A DNA stretch of 64,000 nt from Amycolatopsis sp. DSM 110486 (GCF_019468465.1 NZ_CP080519.1:7929001-7993000), one strand, 5' to 3'; counted from the first letter of the stretch, positions 32,493 to 41,084 are shown. Notes: generated by a model not told the origin, from the sequence alone. Made by a program: numbers and translations.

Positions 32493-33443
32493 ATGATGCG
32501 AGCAGGGATCGCTTCGTCAGTGCTCGACGCCATCGGAGGAACCCCTCTGGTGCGGCTGACCCACGTCGTCCCCGGCGCGGCGGCGCAGGTTCTGGTGAAG
32601 CTCGAAGGTGGGAATCCCACGGGAAGTTACAAGGACCGGATGGCGCTGGCCATGATCGAGGGAGCCGAGCGCGCCGGTGTGCTTCAGCGCGGCCGGCGTG
32701 TTGTGGAGTACACCGGCGGCAGTACGGGCTCTTCCCTGGCGTTCATTTGTGCTGTCAAAGGGTATCCGCTGTCCATTGTGACTTCGGATGCCTTCGCGCC
32801 GGAGAAGCTGAGCACCATGAGAGCGTTCGGCGCCGACCTGACCGTGGTCCCGAGCGAGGGTGGGCGGATCACGCCTTCGCTGTTCGACCGGATGCGTGAG
32901 GAGGTTGACCGCATCGTCGCCCGAGAGGGCGCCTTCTGGACGGATCAGTTCCGCAACACGCACGCTCTGGCGGGCTACGAGCGGATGGGCCGTGAAATCC
33001 TCGAGCAGGCACGAGCCGGGGGAGTGACCGTCGACGCCTTCTGCGCCGGCGTCGGGACCGGCGGCATGCTGGCCGGGGTCAGTGCCGCGTTTCGCGCTGA
33101 TCACCTTCCGACGCGGTTTGTCGCCCTCGAACCGGCGAGCTCGCCCATGCTCACGGCGGGACACGGTGGTCCGCACCGGGTCGAAGGGATCGGTACGGGC
33201 ATGATTCCGCCGTTGCTCACCTCGGCGGTCTTCGATGAGGCGAGGGCCGTCGACGAAGACGAGGCGCGCGGTCTGGCGTTGCGGCTGGCAAGGTGTGAAG
33301 GGCTTTTCGCCGGCACTTCGTCCGCGGTGAACGTCTCGGGCGCGATCACGCTCGCCCGGGAGCTCGGGCCCGGGCACAGCGTGGTGACCATCGCGGTCGA
33401 CACCGGACTCAAGTACCTCAGCGGTGATCTCTTCACCGAGTAG
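32493..33443 (+). CDS. cysteine synthase-family PLP enzyme
   Basis: A 316-residue fold-type II PLP enzyme. The cofactor lysine is Lys47 in NPTGSYKDRM; EYTGGSTGSSLAFICAVKG is the substrate loop and AGVGTGGMLAGVSAAF the phosphate loop. It resembles O-acetylserine sulfhydrylase/cystathionine synthase-like enzymes, but its true reaction is unknown. GAGAGGGG precedes two adjacent ATGs. Codon use appears less GC-rich than the mft genes. It is convergent with the amidase gene. Confidence 0.82.
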   Translation: MMRAGIASSVLDAIGGTPLVRLTHVVPGAAAQVLVKLEGGNPTGSYKDRMALAMIEGAERAGVLQRGRRVVEYTGGSTGSSLAFICAVKGYPLSIVTSDAFAPEKLSTMRAFGADLTVVPSEGGRITPSLFDRMREEVDRIVAREGAFWTDQFRNTHALAGYERMGREILEQARAGGVTVDAFCAGVGTGGMLAGVSAAFRADHLPTRFVALEPASSPMLTAGHGGPHRVEGIGTGMIPPLLTSAVFDEARAVDEDEARGLALRLARCEGLFAGTSSAVNVSGAITLARELGPGHSVVTIAVDTGLKYLSGDLFTE

Positions 33444-33465
33444 CGTGGCGCTGTTCCTGACGTCT

Positions 33466-34929
33466 TCACGCGGGTGCGAGCACCGTGCCGAAAACGGCCT
33501 GTGCCCGACGGGCCACGTCGAGCAGCTCGCGGTCACGACCGTGGGCGCCGTCGATCTCGATGCCCAGCGGCAGGCCGTTTCCGGTCAGCCCGAGGGGGAT
33601 GCTGATGCCCGGCAAGCCCGCCCCGCTCGTGGGGACGGTGTTCCTCGCGAGAACCAGCTCGTCCACCTCCTCACCCGCGATCGTGAAGCGCGGCCGATCG
33701 TCGATCAGCGGTGCGGGGCAGGGCGTCGTGGGAAAGATCAGGGCGTCGAACCCGCTCCGGGTGACCACCTCGCCGAACCGGCGCCGGAGTTCCGGGCGGT
33801 CGACGGAAAGCGTGGTTTCGTAGGCGTCCTCAGGGAGGAATCCTTGGCCGCTCGGCAAGACCAGGTGACTCCACACTTCTTTGAGGCCGGGCTTGAGCTC
33901 GGTGAAGACGTCCTCGAAGGAGACCGGGAAGTTGTTGTGCAGTAGGAATTCGGAGACGGCTTGGTGCGCCTCGCGGAAGAAGAGGTTCCATGTCAGCCGG
34001 TCTGCCAGGGCGGAGAAGTCGTCGCCGAGGTCGATTTCACGGACTTCGGCACCGGCGTCGCGCAGGCGGTGCAGTGCGCTCGTGAACTGTGCTTCGGTCT
34101 CCGGATCGATCAACCGCAGGTAGTGGCTGGGTGCGTAAGCGAATCTCACCCCTTTCAGATCGGCGCGATCGGACGAGGGAGCGCCTGCCTCCCCGGTGAC
34201 GATTCGGTCGATCAGCGCGCAGTCCTCGACGGTGCGGGCGAAGACGCCCGGCGTGTCGAGCGTGTGCGAAATCGGGGCGACCCCGCCGCGCGGCCATCGG
34301 CCCGTGGTCGGCTTGAATCCCACCACACCGCACAGCGACGCCGGCACCCTGATCGAACCGACCGTGTCGCCCCCGAACGCGGCGGGCACGATCCGGGCCG
34401 CGACGGCTGCTGCCGAGCCGCTCGAAGATCCGCCGGAAACACGGTAGTGGCCGTAGGGGTTCTTCACCTGGCCGTAGCGCCTGTTGTGCCCGGTCAGCCC
34501 GAAGGACATCTCGACGAGGTTGTTCTTGCCGAACACGATGCCACCGGCATCCTTGATCGCGCCCACGACATCGGCGTCTTCGGCCGGTGTGAAACTTCCC
34601 AGGCTTTCCAGCCCGAGTGTCGTGGGGAGACCACGCGTCAGGTAGCTGTCCTTCACTCCGAGAGGGACGCCGAGCAGCGGCGCGCTGGAACCCGCGGCGC
34701 GCGCCTTGTCCGCCTCCGCGGCCGCGGTCAGCACGGCGGATTCATCCACGGTGATGAACGAATTGAGGTTCGAGTACTTCCGAGCGTGCCGCAGAAGCGC
34801 GGCCGAGTACGACTCGGACGTGATGTCGCCCTGCCGGATAGCGGCGGCCGCTGCCGCCACTCCGAGTCCGGCCAGCTCGGTCTCCTCGGCCGTCGGCACG
34901 CTGTCGACGGAAATATCCTTGTCCTGCAT
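33466..34929 (-). CDS. amidase (amidase signature family)
   Basis: A 487-residue amidase-signature hydrolase. The Ser-cisSer-Lys triad is readable: Lys93 in GVPLGVKDSY, the cis-serine in SGGSSSGSAAAVAA (about residues 166-180) and the nucleophile Ser192 in GGDTVGSIRVPASLCG. It resembles indoleacetamide/mandelamide hydrolases and would release ammonia from an aryl or alkyl amide. ATG 34929 is chosen since GAGAGG sits 5 nt upstream; an ATG at 34965 has no ribosome site. It follows the DUF302 gene by 39 bp, probably in one operon under the TetR-type operators. Confidence 0.86.
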   Translation of the reverse strand: MQDKDISVDSVPTAEETELAGLGVAAAAAAIRQGDITSESYSAALLRHARKYSNLNSFITVDESAVLTAAAEADKARAAGSSAPLLGVPLGVKDSYLTRGLPTTLGLESLGSFTPAEDADVVGAIKDAGGIVFGKNNLVEMSFGLTGHNRRYGQVKNPYGHYRVSGGSSSGSAAAVAARIVPAAFGGDTVGSIRVPASLCGVVGFKPTTGRWPRGGVAPISHTLDTPGVFARTVEDCALIDRIVTGEAGAPSSDRADLKGVRFAYAPSHYLRLIDPETEAQFTSALHRLRDAGAEVREIDLGDDFSALADRLTWNLFFREAHQAVSEFLLHNNFPVSFEDVFTELKPGLKEVWSHLVLPSGQGFLPEDAYETTLSVDRPELRRRFGEVVTRSGFDALIFPTTPCPAPLIDDRPRFTIAGEEVDELVLARNTVPTSGAGLPGISIPLGLTGNGLPLGIEIDGAHGRDRELLDVARRAQAVFGTVLAPA

Positions 34930-34968
34930 GAGTACCTCTCCATCGAAATGGTCCTGAGTGGACATTTG

Positions 34969-35490
34969 TCACATCTGCGGGAGAACGGGAACGTCCAACA
35001 CTCGGAGAAGATCGGCGACCTTGCGGTCCAGTTCCCGTCCGACGGCCGCGATCTCCGGGACTCCGAAGCTCGCGAACAGGGTGCTGGGCTGGTCGAGGGA
35101 GAACCGCGTGACCCCTTGCCCATCCTGGTGGATCGTCGTTCGCAGCGGGGCGTGGAGCATCACCGCGGGGTCGTGCCGGTACATGCGTTCCGCGATGGTG
35201 TGGTTTCCCATCAGGTAGGCAGCGCAGGATCCCGCATTGCCCGCGAGCTGCATGAGCCCTCCGACGTCAGTGCTCCAGAACCGCATGAAGCCATGCGGCG
35301 CGTTCTCTGTCGCCGCCGCGAGCACGGTGTCCCAGCTCGCGTGCTCGGCGCGGTGTCGCGCCATCCGATCGAGGTCCAGCACCGGTACGGCTGCTTCGTA
35401 GCGATCCCTGAAGTCCTCAAAGGATGTTCCTGTGTCGATCGACCACCGGACGACCTCGTGGGAAACCGAGGCGATTTTCTGTGTGGACAT
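34969..35490 (-). CDS. DUF302-domain protein
   Basis: A 173-residue protein whose C-terminal half (LHAPLRTTIHQDGQGVTRFS, then QPSTLFASFGVPEIAAVGRE) matches the DUF302 fold, a small alpha/beta domain of unknown function. The N-terminal half (VVRWSIDTGTSFEDFRDRYE) is characteristic of longer actinobacterial members. ATG 35490 follows GAAGAGGAG. It is the first gene of the amidase operon, directly downstream of the paired TetR operators. Confidence 0.75.
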   Translation of the reverse strand: MSTQKIASVSHEVVRWSIDTGTSFEDFRDRYEAAVPVLDLDRMARHRAEHASWDTVLAAATENAPHGFMRFWSTDVGGLMQLAGNAGSCAAYLMGNHTIAERMYRHDPAVMLHAPLRTTIHQDGQGVTRFSLDQPSTLFASFGVPEIAAVGRELDRKVADLLRVLDVPVLPQM

Positions 35491-35520
35491 GGGTTGCGGG
35501 CTCCTCTTCGGGAGAGTGAA

Positions 35521-35538
35521 GTAAAGCGATCGTTGTAC
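35521..35538. promoter_or_regulatory. TetR operator, copy 1
   Basis: An 18-bp imperfect palindrome of the form GTAnArCGATCGyTnTAC centred on CGATCG, in front of the DUF302-amidase operon. It shares a perfect 16-bp inverted match with copy 2. Confidence 0.78.
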
Positions 35539-35565
35539 TTGACCGTAGCAGGCTTCGCCGAAGAA

Positions 35566-35583
35566 GTACAACGATCGCTATAC
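35566..35583. promoter_or_regulatory. TetR operator, copy 2, overlapping the tetR -10 box
   Basis: The second 18-bp palindrome of the same form, 45 bp centre-to-centre from copy 1. Its right end includes TATACT (35579-35584), the likely -10 box of the TetR gene, 6 nt before its ATG, implying a leaderless, autorepressed transcript. Confidence 0.78.
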
Positions 35584-35590
35584 TTGCGGC

Positions 35591-36199
35591 ATGGCATCAA
35601 TCGAGGCGACGGTCAACGCCCCCAAGGGCGGCCGCGGGGCGCGCGAGCGCATCCTGCGCGCGGCGACCGAGCTGTTCACGAGCGACGGCATCCACGCCAC
35701 GGGCATCGCGAAGCTGACCGACGTGGCGCACGTGTCGACCCGGACGCTCTACCAGCACTTCCCGAGCAAAGAGGCCCTGGTCAGCGCCTACGTGCAGTCG
35801 ATCGAGTCCGACGACGACTTCCTCGCCGAGACCGCCCTGGGGCGCACCGACCTCAGCGCCCGCGAGCGTCTCCTGGCGCTGTTCGCCGAACGCCCGGCCG
35901 GCCCGGCTTCGGCCACGGTCGTCCGCGGCTGCCCCTTGCACAACACCGCCGTCGAAGCGGCCGGCACGATGCCGGAAGCCGCAGCGGTGGTCGAGCGCCA
36001 CAAGCGGGAACTGGCCGCGCGCCTGATCGCCACGGCCGCCGAGGCGGGCGCCCCCGACCCGGAAACCCTGGGGCGGCGCCTCGCCGTGCTGTTCGAGGGC
36101 GCTCGCGCCCTGGCGACCTCGCTCAACGACCCCCGCCCGTTCGAAGACGCCGAAGCCCTCGCCAGGACACTGATCGACGGAGCGGCCGGGCTCGCCTGA
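35591..36199 (+). CDS. TetR-family transcriptional regulator
   Basis: A 202-residue repressor with helix-turn-helix at about residues 20-65 (GIAKLTDVAHVSTRTLYQHF) and a helical ligand domain of the TetR_C type. It is divergent from the DUF302-amidase operon, and the two 18-bp palindromes between them are its predicted operators. The ligand is probably the amide substrate or a product. Confidence 0.9.
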   Translation: MASIEATVNAPKGGRGARERILRAATELFTSDGIHATGIAKLTDVAHVSTRTLYQHFPSKEALVSAYVQSIESDDDFLAETALGRTDLSARERLLALFAERPAGPASATVVRGCPLHNTAVEAAGTMPEAAAVVERHKRELAARLIATAAEAGAPDPETLGRRLAVLFEGARALATSLNDPRPFEDAEALARTLIDGAAGLA

Positions 36200-36284
36200 C
36201 AGCCGCGGTGCTCCGGCTGTGCGCGAGCCGGTGCGCGACTCCTCGTCGCGGGCGCTCAGCTCTCCAGGGCGCGCCTCGCACCGG

Positions 36285-36513
36285 CAGCCGCGGCAGCTTC
36301 GACGTCCCGAGGCTGTCGCCGAGGCGCACGATCCGCGGCGTGACCCTCGGCGACAGCGAGCCGGAAACGTTCGTCCCGATCCTCGTGGACGCCTACCGTC
36401 GCGGCGCGCTGCCGCTGGAACGCATCCAGCGCCGCTACCGCTTCGAGGAGATCAACCAGGCTGCCGCCGACGCCGCGTCCGGGAAGACCGTCAAGCCGGT
36501 TCTGGTGTTCTGA
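36285..36513 (+). pseudogene. 3' fragment of a zinc-type alcohol dehydrogenase
   Basis: The last ~75 codons of an NAD(P)-dependent medium-chain alcohol dehydrogenase: RTIRGVTLGDSEPETFVPIL and FEEINQAAADAASGKTVKPV end with the usual PVLVF terminus and stop. There is no start codon with ribosome site and no catalytic domain upstream; homology begins abruptly near 36285. A truncated relic at the right border of the amidase/TetR segment. Confidence 0.75.
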
Positions 36514-36590
36514 TCGTTCGGCCGCGGGGTCGCATGGGCCGCCGCGCGAAATGCGCCTTTTCGCCCGCCCTGGCCGGATAGTGTGTGCCC

Positions 36591-36884
36591 ATGACTGAGT
36601 CGAGACGTGCCGGCGAGACGTCGGAAGAGCTGGCCCGCACGTTGCGCGCCCGAGCCAGGAACGCCGCGGTCGCCGTGCTGCGCGAAGGGCTGGAAGAGAT
36701 CGACGAACGGCACGGACAGGGCGTCGCCGACGAGGTCGCCGGGATGATCGACGTCGCAGAGGTGTTCGCCGGTCTCGCCGACCGCGAGGTTCCGGCACGG
36801 CCGAGCCGCGAAGGTCGTGGGAGCCGCGGGGGCCGCGAGGACGACGACGAGCCTTGGGAGTTCAGGCCGCTGACCTCGTTGTGA
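36591..36884 (+). CDS. small hypothetical acidic/basic protein
   Basis: A 97-residue protein of unknown function. Residues 10-65 look helical (ARTLRARARNAAVAVLREGL), and the tail is rich in Arg, Gly and Asp. A GATAGT box just before the ATG suggests a leaderless transcript. It is convergent with the DUF4474 gene, 9 bp apart, so an immunity or partner role is conceivable but unsupported. Confidence 0.55.
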   Translation: MTESRRAGETSEELARTLRARARNAAVAVLREGLEEIDERHGQGVADEVAGMIDVAEVFAGLADREVPARPSREGRGSRGGREDDDEPWEFRPLTSL

Positions 36885-36893
36885 CCCCGCCGG

Positions 36894-38213
36894 TCACTTT
36901 TTCCAGTCGTAGCTGAGCACGGGCGGGTGGTCGGACACCTTCGTGACGGTGAGGTTCTCTTCGGGGTGCGCGGCGGCGTACCGCGTCATCTCGTTGTAGA
37001 TCCGGTCGCGCATGTCCGTGTCGCGAACCTCGATCGTGGCTCGCTGGCCCAGCTGGTCGGGGTGCACGCCCGGCTCGGAGCGGATCGCCAGGTTCCAGAA
37101 GTGCCGTTTGTCGCTGCCGTCGGCGCCCTGGCCGTCGTTGGTGAAGTAGACCTTGCCGCTTTCCTTGTCGTAGATCTGCTGGGTCACCTTGATCTGGTCG
37201 TCTCCCTGCGCGGCCGAGTAGTAGCCGGACGGGTCCTGGGACTGGGCGTCGCGGGCGTAGAACCCGACTTCGCCGCCGAACGCGCCGCCGAACCCGTAGC
37301 TGCCCTTCCACAGTTCCAGCCGGTACTGCTTCCCGGTTTTGGGGTCGGTGAACTCCATGTTGTCGCCTTGGGCGCTGGTGCGGTCGAGGTCCGCGCCGAT
37401 GAGCTTCTCCATCTTGTCGTAGATGTCGTGCCAGCCGAGGTAGCTCTGCACCGAGTGCTCGCCGGTGGTGTAGAAATCGCTGCCCTCGACGTACTTGAAG
37501 CCGAAGTAGTCATAGATCTTCTGCGCGACCTCGGGGTCGCGCATGATCGTGTCCCAATCACCTTTGAGCAGGGCGAGATCGAGCTTCGGGTTTTTCGCGA
37601 CGAGCGCGGCGAGGCCAGGGATCTCGCGCAGGATGAGCGCGGCGATCTCGGCCGGGTTCCGCTTCTCGGAGCCGGCGAGCTCCCAGATCTGGCCCGTTTT
37701 GTTGCGCAGCTTCAAACCCTCGGCGAGCAGGACCGCGTCGTAGGTCGTGACCACCCGCTGCAGGTCGGCGAGCAACACGAGGGCCTCGGCCTTGATGATC
37801 TTGTCCTGGGCCCAGGCGAACACGATGTTGCCCTTGCCGTGCGAGAGGTCCTTCCACACGTTGTCGAGTTTCGCCTGCAATTTCTCGGCGTCCTCGCGTT
37901 TGCTCCTGGCGTCGGACTGCGCCTTCGCCAGCGCGTCGCGCACGACTTCGAACGATTTCGCCGACTCTTCGAGGTCCTCGGCCTGGTCCTCGCGGTTCTT
38001 CTTGAAGGCATCCAGCGAGGAAAGGGCCGACTCCCCGGCCCCGCCGTGCCAGCTCTCGCTCAACTGCGTACGGACGCTTTCCACCAGCGATTTGGCGTCC
38101 TCGACCGATTCCTTGGTGGCTCTGCACGCCCGGGCCCGATCATCCAGTTCGGTCGTGCTGCCTTTCTCCACTTTGCCGGCGAGCTCACGGATCTTGTCGA
38201 ACACCGCCGTCAC
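36894..38213 (-). CDS. WXG-like / DUF4474-domain protein, possible type VII-exported effector
   Basis: A 439-residue protein. Residues 1-180 are long charged helices like WXG100/LXG-type export domains (SESWHGGAGESALSSLDAFK contains a W-x-G), a middle helical part follows, and the C-terminal half matches DUF4474 (FGFKYVEGSDFYTTGEHSVQ; RLELWKGSYGFGGAFGGEVG). DUF4474 domains occur at the C-termini of large exported proteins in Firmicutes and actinobacteria. The GTG overlaps the stop of the preceding small helical gene (GTGA), the pairing seen for ESX-type partners. Toxin activity is inference. Confidence 0.7.
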   Translation of the reverse strand: MTAVFDKIRELAGKVEKGSTTELDDRARACRATKESVEDAKSLVESVRTQLSESWHGGAGESALSSLDAFKKNREDQAEDLEESAKSFEVVRDALAKAQSDARSKREDAEKLQAKLDNVWKDLSHGKGNIVFAWAQDKIIKAEALVLLADLQRVVTTYDAVLLAEGLKLRNKTGQIWELAGSEKRNPAEIAALILREIPGLAALVAKNPKLDLALLKGDWDTIMRDPEVAQKIYDYFGFKYVEGSDFYTTGEHSVQSYLGWHDIYDKMEKLIGADLDRTSAQGDNMEFTDPKTGKQYRLELWKGSYGFGGAFGGEVGFYARDAQSQDPSGYYSAAQGDDQIKVTQQIYDKESGKVYFTNDGQGADGSDKRHFWNLAIRSEPGVHPDQLGQRATIEVRDTDMRDRIYNEMTRYAAAHPEENLTVTKVSDHPPVLSYDWKK

Positions 38214-38518
38214 CGGTCGATCCGTGCGAAACCGCTGTCCAGCGCTTTCAGGAACACGCCGCGTGCTTCGTCGTCGCTGCTGTCGTAACTCTTCGCGGCG
38301 TTGCCGATCGTTTCGACCAGACTGTCGACCTGCTGCTGTGCCGCGTCCAGATCTTCCTGCCGGGTCAGCAGCCAGACCTCGTAGTCGCCCGCGAAGCCAC
38401 CGGCCCGATCCGTTCCACCCACGTTCGGCGCCCCCGGCGCGGACAGCGACGGCGGCGTCCCTTGGCCGAGCTTGGCCGCGGCGTTGCTGATGTTCTCGAC
38501 ATCGACCTCGAACCCCAC
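38210..38518 (-). CDS. small helical WXG100-like partner protein
   Basis: A 102-residue helical protein (FEVDVENISNAAAKLGQG; then LDAAQQQVDSLVETIGNAAK) resembling ESAT-6/WXG100-type or DUF-class partners encoded just before exported effectors. GGAAGGAAG precedes the GTG. Translationally coupled to the DUF4474 gene. The exact family is not recognised. Confidence 0.6.
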   Translation of the reverse strand: MGFEVDVENISNAAAKLGQGTPPSLSAPGAPNVGGTDRAGGFAGDYEVWLLTRQEDLDAAQQQVDSLVETIGNAAKSYDSSDDEARGVFLKALDSGFARIDR

Positions 38519-38719
38519 AGAGCTTCCTTCCGCACAGTCCCGCTCGCCAAGCGGAAGTCACCGACGAGCCGAGTGACATCCCGTGTCGGTAATGTAACAC
38601 TCGTCCGTTCTGAGACGTCGGGATTCCGTGCCCGGTTCCCTCACGGTCACGCGGGGTTCCTTCCCGGATCCTGGACCCCCCGGGCTTTTGTGCCGCCTTC
38701 ACTTTTGCCCGGCCCCGCG

Positions 38720-39307
38720 CCGGCGCCGGCGGGCCGTATCGGGTCGCTGGAGCGCGCCGCGTTCCTGGCCGAGGTGACGAGTGAGCTGGGGCTCGTGCCG
38801 GTCGTGTCGACGACCTACACCGAACCGTTCCACGTGTCGTCCGCCCTCGCCGCGCTGGACCACATCGGCCACGGCCGGGCGGGCTGGGTCGTGGGCAGCA
38901 CCGAGAACCCGGCGGCCGCGCTCGCCTGGAGCCGCCCCGCGGTGACGGGGGATACCGCGCTGCGCGAGGCCGCCGACGGCCTGCGGGTGGTGCGCGCGCT
39001 GTGGGACTCGTGGGAGGACGACGCGGTGGTCCGCGACGTGGCCACGAGCCGCTACCTGGACCGCGATCGCTTGCACTACATCGACTTCGAGGGCGAGACG
39101 TACTCGGTCAAGGGGCCGGCGATCGTGCCGCGGCCGCCGCAGGGCAACCCGGTCGTGTTCGCCGCGCCGGAGCTGGTCGATCCGGCGGACGCCGACGTCG
39201 CCCTGATCTCCGGCAGGGACCTCAGTGCGGTGGTCGCGGCGTCGAGCCGGGCGAGCGCCGCACCGCGCCGGTTCGCCGAGGTCGACAAGGGCCACGGCGG
39301 TCCGTAG
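38720..39307 (+). pseudogene. LLM-class flavin-dependent monooxygenase, truncated at both ends
   Basis: The open frame reads the middle of a NtaA/SnaA-type FMN monooxygenase: LGLVPVVSTTYTEPFHVSSA, LDHIGHGRAGWVVGSTENP, and later GETYSVKGPAIVPRPPQGNP. The first ~60 residues with the flavin-site start and the last ~150 residues are missing, and no ribosome site precedes the homology. A gene relic between the DUF4474 pair and phoU. Confidence 0.7.
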
Positions 39308-39331
39308 CGCCGCTGCCTGGGGCACACGACC

Positions 39332-39356
39332 GTTTATCCGGCTGCATTCCGGGTAC
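39332..39356 (+). promoter_or_regulatory. SigB/SigF-type promoter of phoU
   Basis: GTTT (39332-39335), 15-nt spacer, GGGTAC (39351-39356), matching the actinobacterial stress-sigma consensus GTTT-N14-16-GGGTAY, 116 bp before the phoU start. Confidence 0.65.
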
Positions 39357-39472
39357 TCGTTTGCTCCGGCGTCGACTGCAGAGGTCCGGCGGCGGCGCAG
39401 CGTCACGAGTCGATCAGGGCCCGGCTGGGCTTGCTGACGCGGTGGCGGGAGGCGCGCGAGAGGTTGGGTTCG

Positions 39473-40123
39473 ATGGCCATGCGACAAGCATTTCATCACG
39501 AGCTGGCTCGGCTCGGCGCCGAGATGACGGCGATGTGCGTCGCCTGCTCGGAGGCGATGCGACAGGCCACGGCGGCGTTGCTCACCGCGAACTTGGAGCT
39601 GGCCGAGCAGGTGCTCGGCAGCGACGTCGAGCTGGATCTGCAGCGCGCCGAGTGCGAAGAGCACGCTGAGGCGCTGTTGGCGTTGCAGGCCCCGGTCGCC
39701 CACGAGCTGCGACTCGTGCTCGCCGCGGTGTACTGCGCCGACAAACTCGAGCGCATGGGTGACCTCGCCGCGCACATCGCCGGCACCGCGCGCTTTCAGC
39801 ACCCGGACCACCTCGACTCCGCCGAGCTGGAAGAGAAGTTTCGTCGCCTCGGCGACCTCACCGCGGGCATGGCCGACCGGCTCGCGGACATGATGGCGGC
39901 GCCGTTCGCGGGCATGTTCACCGAGCTGGACAACGCCGACCAGGCGGTGGACGACCTGCATGCTCAAGTGCTCGGCCTGATCACGAGCCAGGACTGGGCA
40001 GGCGGCGCCGCCGCGGCGGCCAACGCTGCCCTGCTGGCTCGGTTCTACGAGCGCTTCGGCGACCAGGCCGTGTCGGTGGCCAGACGCCTCGAATTCACCG
40101 TGACCGGAGCCGTGCCCGTCTGA
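39473..40123 (+). CDS. phoU: PhoU-like phosphate signalling protein
   Basis: A 216-residue all-helical protein with two PhoU repeats: MRQAFHHELARLGAEMTAMC opens the first, and YCADKLERMGDLAAHIAGTA and YERFGDQAVSVARRLEF are the conserved metal-binding E/DxxxD-type helices. PhoU modulates the Pst transporter/PhoR sensor, but no pst genes are nearby. GAGAGG lies 9 nt before ATG 39473; ATG 39479 is an alternative. The stress-type promoter upstream is unusual for phoU and suggests a stress-specific paralogue. Its 3' end overlaps the convergent DUF2231 gene by 79 bp. Confidence 0.87.
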   Translation: MAMRQAFHHELARLGAEMTAMCVACSEAMRQATAALLTANLELAEQVLGSDVELDLQRAECEEHAEALLALQAPVAHELRLVLAAVYCADKLERMGDLAAHIAGTARFQHPDHLDSAELEEKFRRLGDLTAGMADRLADMMAAPFAGMFTELDNADQAVDDLHAQVLGLITSQDWAGGAAAAANAALLARFYERFGDQAVSVARRLEFTVTGAVPV

Positions 40124-40701
40124 CTCTGTGCGCGCTGCCAGCGGAAGACCCCCGCGCCCTGGGCGTAGGAGAGGTGGCCGCCGAGCGCGCCACCGACACC
40201 GAGGACGAGCAGGCCGAGTACACCGAGCAACTTGCCCCCAGCCGCACCGCGGCGACGCCGGCGGTAGGAGGCGGCGAAGACCACGGTTGCGACGAGGTTG
40301 AGCACGAGATGGCAGAACCCGACCCGGCGCTGTCGCTCGTCGAGTACGTGGTAATCGGCCGCACCGAGAACCGCGGCCGCCGGAGCCGCCAGCAAGCCGA
40401 TGCCCACGAGGCGACGGGCAGCTTCGTCGTTGCCCGGCACCAAGTCGAGCAGCGACGAGCACGCCCACGCGCCGATCGGGAGAGTAACCGCGACTGGGTG
40501 CAGTGGATGGCCGAGCCGGCGGCCTCGTAGCTCTTCGCCGGCCTGGCCGCTGAAGAACTCGTCCACCGGCCTCGCCACCGCGGCCGCGGGTGCGTCCAGC
40601 GCTTGGACGTCTTCGAGGGCGGACATCAGCCGGTGCGGCGGGGACTCCGTCGCAGTCCGGGTCCTGGTGTACCTGATCGCTGATGGTGAGTTATCGGTCA
40701 T
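40045..40701 (-). CDS. DUF2231-domain membrane protein
   Basis: A 218-residue protein with four hydrophobic segments in the C-terminal two thirds and the DUF2231 motif GHPLHPVAVTLPIGAWACSS; GGHLSYAQGAGV near the end is also typical. The histidines suggest heme or metal binding in the membrane; function unknown. The N-terminal 60 residues are hydrophilic. A stress-type promoter ends 9 nt before the ATG. Confidence 0.83.
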   Translation of the reverse strand: MTDNSPSAIRYTRTRTATESPPHRLMSALEDVQALDAPAAAVARPVDEFFSGQAGEELRGRRLGHPLHPVAVTLPIGAWACSSLLDLVPGNDEAARRLVGIGLLAAPAAAVLGAADYHVLDERQRRVGFCHLVLNLVATVVFAASYRRRRRGAAGGKLLGVLGLLVLGVGGALGGHLSYAQGAGVFRWQRAQSQTGTAPVTVNSRRLATDTAWSPKRS

Positions 40702-40710
40702 GACAGGGGC

Positions 40711-40734
40711 CTACCCCCACGGTCGGGCTCCAAC
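40711..40734 (-). promoter_or_regulatory. SigB-type promoter of the DUF2231 gene
   Basis: On the minus strand GTTG (40734-40731), 14-nt spacer, GGGTAG (40716-40711), immediately upstream of the ATG at 40701. Confidence 0.5.
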
Positions 40735-40833
40735 CCTCACCGCGGAATCGACTTGTTCGCGCTCCCGCCGCTGGCCCGGGAAACGGGCCGCGCGGTGCGG
40801 CGGAGGCGGTGGCGTCGTCTTCGCAGCCGTCCA

Positions 40834-41034
40834 TCATGGCCTCTCGTCCATCGCTTGGTGGATGACGTACCAGATATCCGAACCGTCTGCCTTGGCGTGG
40901 TGCAGTTCGCTCTTCGGCCCGCAGAGACAGTCGTCGCAGAAGTCGTGCCACACCACGTCTTCGATGGGCACCAGGTGCAAGCCGCCGTCGTCAGCCCAGA
41001 CGTTCGCCCACTTGGCTCGCTGTTCGGGCTTCAT
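40834..41034 (-). CDS. small hypothetical protein
   Basis: A 66-residue soluble protein with three cysteines and three histidines (DVVWHDFCDDCLCGPKSELH) that could bind a metal. It resembles short uncharacterised actinobacterial proteins. It follows the MscS-like gene by 50 bp on the same strand and is probably cotranscribed with it from the stress promoter at 42023-42047. Confidence 0.6.
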   Translation of the reverse strand: MKPEQRAKWANVWADDGGLHLVPIEDVVWHDFCDDCLCGPKSELHHAKADGSDIWYVIHQAMDERP

Positions 41035-41084
41035 CAGACCAGCTCCTCTTCTCCGGCGCCCGCGCCGATTCCTCGTCGCTCGGG

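Noticed and set aside
35521..35583. The 16-bp inverted repeat as a transposon terminal repeat or rho-independent terminator
   Set aside because: It lies between divergent genes, each arm is itself palindromic and overlaps a promoter, and there is no transposase; a pair of TetR operators explains it better.
33961..36513. Plus-strand open frame of 850 codons spanning the amidase, DUF302 and TetR genes
   Set aside because: A chance read-through of several genes in the wrong frame; only its last ~75 codons (alcohol dehydrogenase tail) are meaningful and are listed as a pseudogene.
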